Below are positions 61,843 to 64,000 of a stretch of DNA of 64,000 bases, piece after piece. Every line of letters begins with the position of its first letter. Position 1 is the stretch's first letter. The notes under the pieces are model-generated. The model was not told the DNA's origin, ran no database searches, and saw only the letters and a program-made list of their open reading frames with translations. This stretch comes from UBA7236 sp964463165 (GTDB lineage: Bacteria > Bacteroidota > Bacteroidia > Chitinophagales > BACL12). The position numbers and the translations under genes are program-made. The stretch lies in contig CAYXBK010000010.1 of NCBI GenBank assembly GCA_964463165.1, positions 95,308 through 159,307 on the forward strand. Reading direction: 5' to 3'.

Positions 61843-61904
61843 AAATCTTCTATCTGAATTCTTGAATAATTAAAAACTTATACTCTTCTCCAGCATTATC
61901 GAAT

Positions 61905-61991
61905 TCTTGCGCAGCACTGCGACTGCCAACTGTGACTGCCTACTTCTCATTCGGCACTGCCCACTTCTAACTGCCCACTGCCTACTTCTCA
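61905..61991. repeat. Degenerate 14-bp repeat running into a gene's 3' end
   Basis: CTGCCTACTTCTCA, TTCGGCACTGCCCA, CTTCTAACTGCCCA and CTGCCTACTTCTCA follow each other in exact 14-base steps (61936-61991). The stop codon of the adjacent minus-strand gene (61982-61984) lies inside the last unit. Confidence 0.75.
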
Positions 61992-62326
61992 GAAAGCGCT
62001 TCCCAATACTCCGCCGCTCTCCTCGTATGTGGAATTACAATCGTTCCGCCGACAATATTTGCAACAGCAAAAATTTCATACAACTCATCAGTTGTTACAC
62101 CTAATTCATGACATTTACCAACATGATATTTCACGCAATCATCACAACGCAAAACCATACTCGCAACAAGACCGAGCATTTCTTTTGTTTTAACGGATAG
62201 GGCACCTTCCATATAAGTATTCGTATCTAAATTATACAGGCGGCCGATTACTTTATTTTGTTTTCCCAAAATCACATCGTTCATTTTTGAACGGTAATCA
62301 TTGAATTCTTTTACAAGTTCGTGCAT
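61982..62326 (-). CDS. Carboxymuconolactone decarboxylase/AhpD-like protein
   Basis: The 114-residue helical protein has the family's redox motif C-xx-C-xxx-H in LRCDDCVKYHVGKCHELG and GGTIVIPHTRRAAEYW near the end. Proteins of this size are usually peroxide- or thiol-related (alkylhydroperoxidase AhpD type) rather than true decarboxylases. It stands alone, divergent from lemA. A full promoter box (TACCTTTG on the minus strand) lies at 62384-62391. Confidence 0.85.
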   Translation of the reverse strand: MHELVKEFNDYRSKMNDVILGKQNKVIGRLYNLDTNTYMEGALSVKTKEMLGLVASMVLRCDDCVKYHVGKCHELGVTTDELYEIFAVANIVGGTIVIPHTRRAAEYWEALSEK

Positions 62327-62383
62327 AGGTCAAAGTTTATTTGAAAGTTCAAGGCTCTAAGTTCAATATTGGAATTTAATGTT

Positions 62384-62391
62384 CAAAGGTA
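62384..62391 (-). promoter_or_regulatory. -7 promoter box for the AhpD-like gene
   Basis: The minus strand reads TACCTTTG, a full TAnnTTTG match, 57 bases before the ATG. Confidence 0.4.
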
Positions 62392-62460
62392 TAACGTGTT
62401 CATGTGTTCGGGTGTTCAAGTTTTCACGTCTTCTGCGAAAATTTTCTTGCGCCAGCACTT

Positions 62461-62735
62461 CTGCCTTCTGCCTTCTACCTTCTCACTTCCGCCTTCTCAC
62501 TTCTGCCTTCTCACTTCTGCCTTCTCACTTCTGCCTTCTCACTTCTACCTTCTCACTTCTGCCTTCTCACTTCTGCCTTCTCACTTCTGCCTTCTTCCTT
62601 CTCACTTCTTCCTTCTCACTTCTGTCTTCTCACTTCTGCCTTCTCACTTCTGCCTTCTCACTTCTGTCTTCTCACTTCTGCCTTCTTCCTTCTCACTTCT
62701 GCCTTCTCACTTCTGCCTTCTCACTTCTGCCTTTT
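62461..62735 (+). repeat. CT-rich minisatellite of 14-bp units
   Basis: About 20 units of CTTCTCACTTCTGC and variants (CTTCTACC, CTTCTTCC, CTTCTGTC) run without interruption; indels are multiples of 7. The strand is almost purine-free. It ends four bases before the lemA -7 box. Confidence 0.95.
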
Positions 62736-62738
62736 CAC

Positions 62739-62746
62739 TATCTTTA
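62739..62746 (+). promoter_or_regulatory. -7 promoter box for lemA
   Basis: TATCTTTA (7 of 8) lies 24 bases before the ATG at 62771, directly after the minisatellite. Confidence 0.45.
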
Positions 62747-62770
62747 CGCAAAACACTAAAAACCAGCATT

Positions 62771-63412
62771 ATGACAACTACTACACCTTCAGATGGCGGA
62801 CGCAGAATGGGTATTCCGGGATGGGCGATTGCATTGATCGTGATCGGAATTCTTATTTTCTCAATCGGAGGATGCGCCGTAAATACCAAAAACAAAATGG
62901 TGACTTATGATGAAGCTGCCAATAAAGGCTGGGCAGATGTGCAGAGTGCATATCAGCGCCGTTCTGATCTGATTCCGAATCTTGTTGAAGTGGTGAAAGG
63001 TTATGCAGAATTCGAACAGGAAACTTTGGTAAAAGTGGTGGAAGCACGTGCAAAAGCAACCAGCATTACCATCGATCCTTCAAATATTACTCCTGAACAA
63101 TTACAACAATTTCAGGCGGCACAGGATGAATTAACGGGTTCACTTTCCAGATTATTGGTAACGATTGAACGCTATCCGGATCTGAAAGCAAATCAGAATT
63201 ATCTTGAATTGCAATCGCAATTGGAAGGAACTGAAAACAGGATCAATGTTTCGCGAAATGATTTTAATAAAACAGTTCAAACTTACAATACCTATATCCG
63301 TAAATTCCCGCAAAGCTTTTTTGCAGGTTTATTTGGTTTCCAGAAACGCACCATGTTCCAGGCTCAACCGGGAACGGAAAATGCGCCTAAAATCGACATG
63401 ACCAAAAATTAA
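62771..63412 (+). CDS. lemA: LemA family protein
   Basis: The 213-residue protein has a cytoplasmic tip, one membrane helix (WAIALIVIGILIFSIGGCAV) and a long helical domain with the LemA motifs YDEAANKGWADVQSAYQRRS, DLIPNLVEVVKGYAEFEQET and NRINVSRNDFNKTVQTYNTY. The start at 62771 is chosen because the open frame further upstream is only the CT-rich minisatellite. It heads a lemA-TPM-TPM cluster common in bacteria; the role, possibly in membrane protein quality or stress, is not settled. Confidence 0.93.
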   Translation: MTTTTPSDGGRRMGIPGWAIALIVIGILIFSIGGCAVNTKNKMVTYDEAANKGWADVQSAYQRRSDLIPNLVEVVKGYAEFEQETLVKVVEARAKATSITIDPSNITPEQLQQFQAAQDELTGSLSRLLVTIERYPDLKANQNYLELQSQLEGTENRINVSRNDFNKTVQTYNTYIRKFPQSFFAGLFGFQKRTMFQAQPGTENAPKIDMTKN

Positions 63413-63413
63413 A

Positions 63414-63848
63414 ATGCCGACTGCAAAAGATTTTTTTTCGGAAGCGCAACAGCAGGAAATTATTCGGGCAATCAAACGTGCTGAAGGAATTACTTCAGGC
63501 GAAATTCGTGTGCACCTCGAAGAAAAATCCGGCGGCGATCCGTTGAAACGTGCTGCTCAGATTTTTAAGAAATTAAAAATGCATGAAACGCACGAAAAAA
63601 ACGGTGTGCTGATTTATCTCGCAATTCAGGAAAAACAATTTGCTGTTATCGGAGATGCCGGCATTCATGCCAGAGTCGGAGATGATTTTTGGGATGCAAT
63701 CAAAACCGAAATGCAGAATTTATTTCAGCACGGAAAATTTTTGGAAGGGATTTTATTTGCAATCGATCAGGCCGGCGAACAATTAAAACAATATTTTCCG
63801 TTTGGATCGTCTGATAAAAATGAATTAAGCGACGAAATTTCTTTTTGA
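63414..63848 (+). CDS. TPM domain protein (small, soluble)
   Basis: The 144-residue protein is a TPM (DUF477) domain: AEGITSGEIRVHLEEKSGGD, NGVLIYLAIQEKQFAVIGDA and GIHARVGDDFWDAIKTEMQN. It lacks a signal peptide and membrane helices, unlike the next gene. One base separates it from lemA and it overlaps the following gene by one base, so the three are one operon. Confidence 0.88.
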   Translation: MPTAKDFFSEAQQQEIIRAIKRAEGITSGEIRVHLEEKSGGDPLKRAAQIFKKLKMHETHEKNGVLIYLAIQEKQFAVIGDAGIHARVGDDFWDAIKTEMQNLFQHGKFLEGILFAIDQAGEQLKQYFPFGSSDKNELSDEISF

Positions 63849-64000
63849 TGAAGCGGAAACAACATATTTTATTTTCAATTGCATTTCTGCTTTTCAGCAT
63901 TTCTTCGTTTGCGCAAATTCCGGTGGATAAAATTCCGGCTAAACCCAATCCACCGCGATTGGTAAATGACTTAGCGGATATTTTAAGTGATGGACAGGAA
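63848..64000 (+). CDS. Secreted TPM domain protein (partial, cut by window end)
   Basis: The ATG at 63848 overlaps the previous stop. The first 51 codons encode a signal peptide (ILFSIAFLLFSISSFAQ) and the start of a TPM domain (PPRLVNDLADILSDGQE), as in YgcG-like proteins that normally follow lemA. The rest is beyond the window. Confidence 0.85.
   Translation, partial: MKRKQHILFSIAFLLFSISSFAQIPVDKIPAKPNPPRLVNDLADILSDGQE

Larger units (their letters stand above)
62327..62770. other. 444-base divergent intergenic region
   Basis: No real gene, although the repeat keeps all three plus frames open. It contains GTTCA-rich sequence (62345-62420), the AhpD-like promoter, the CT-rich minisatellite (62461-62735) and the lemA promoter. 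Confidence 0.7.

Noticed and set aside
62369..62770. Long open frames in all three plus frames ahead of lemA
   Set aside because: They are produced by the CT-rich 14-bp repeat, which contains no stop trinucleotides; the translated peptides are LTSAFSLLPSH-type repeats.
1..64000. tRNA, rRNA or tmRNA genes
   Set aside because: No cloverleaf-like or rRNA-like stretch was recognised by eye; a dedicated RNA search would be needed to exclude small ones.

Overview
The window is a chromosomal segment of a Bacteroidota bacterium, probably of the Chitinophagales/Saprospirales type. Evidence: several secreted proteins end in a type IX secretion (T9SS type A) sorting domain; upstream of many genes there is a Bacteroidota -7 box (TAnnTTTG) very close to the start codon; Shine-Dalgarno sequences are nearly absent; the gene order purN-purH-mreB-mreC-mreD-pbp2-rodA is typical of the phylum; a NusG-like UpxY protein is present. 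No rRNA, tRNA, complete insertion sequence, prophage or CRISPR array was seen.

Layout. 1-2328: a minus-strand cassette for an acetamido-sugar (WbpD-like acetyltransferase, Gfo/Idh/MocA dehydrogenase) ending in an UpxY/NusG-like antiterminator. 2389-11914: a plus-strand run with a lipoprotein, two purine genes and the full rod-shape/elongasome set. 11944-19730: an ABC exporter, histidine ammonia-lyase, a secreted T9SS protein, aspS and a small lipoprotein. 20060-21998: an autocleavable-type XRE/S24 repressor facing a radical SAM protein across two operator-like direct repeats. 22074-23926: polysaccharide deacetylase plus sulfotransferase. 24020-29483: an RND efflux system (adaptor, pump, TolC). 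29577-36945: SGNH hydrolase, metH with an in-frame DUF559 nuclease insertion, and a secreted M43 metalloprotease. 37022-42384: pheS, a secreted unknown, a SPASM radical SAM protein, an array of ~80-bp hairpin repeats, an aminotransferase and a zinc phospholipase-like protein. 42415-47950: a SecD-P1-like lipoprotein and a two-gene T9SS operon (cohesin/dockerin-like protein and a 10-PKD plus Kazal protein). 48196-52576: an unknown helical protein, a protein-glutaminase-like lipoprotein and gamma-glutamyltransferase. 52577-55650: an AT-rich accessory stretch with orphan genes, gene remnants and structured repeats. 55651-57562: an ether-lipid operon (alkylglycerol monooxygenase-like plus lysoplasmalogenase-like). 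57854-64000: CDF transporter, polA, an AhpD-like protein and a lemA/TPM cluster cut by the window end.

The most unusual items are (i) the ~180-residue PD-(D/E)xK-type DUF559 module inserted in the interdomain linker of MetH and bordered by GC-rich palindromes, (ii) a free-standing lipoprotein resembling the periplasmic P1 domain of SecD, (iii) the pairing of two ether-bond-cleaving membrane enzymes in one operon, and (iv) a scattered family of intergenic degenerate repeats whose period is always 7 or 14 bp and which often runs into the 3' ends of genes.

All identifications come from reading motifs and recalling protein families; no database search was run.
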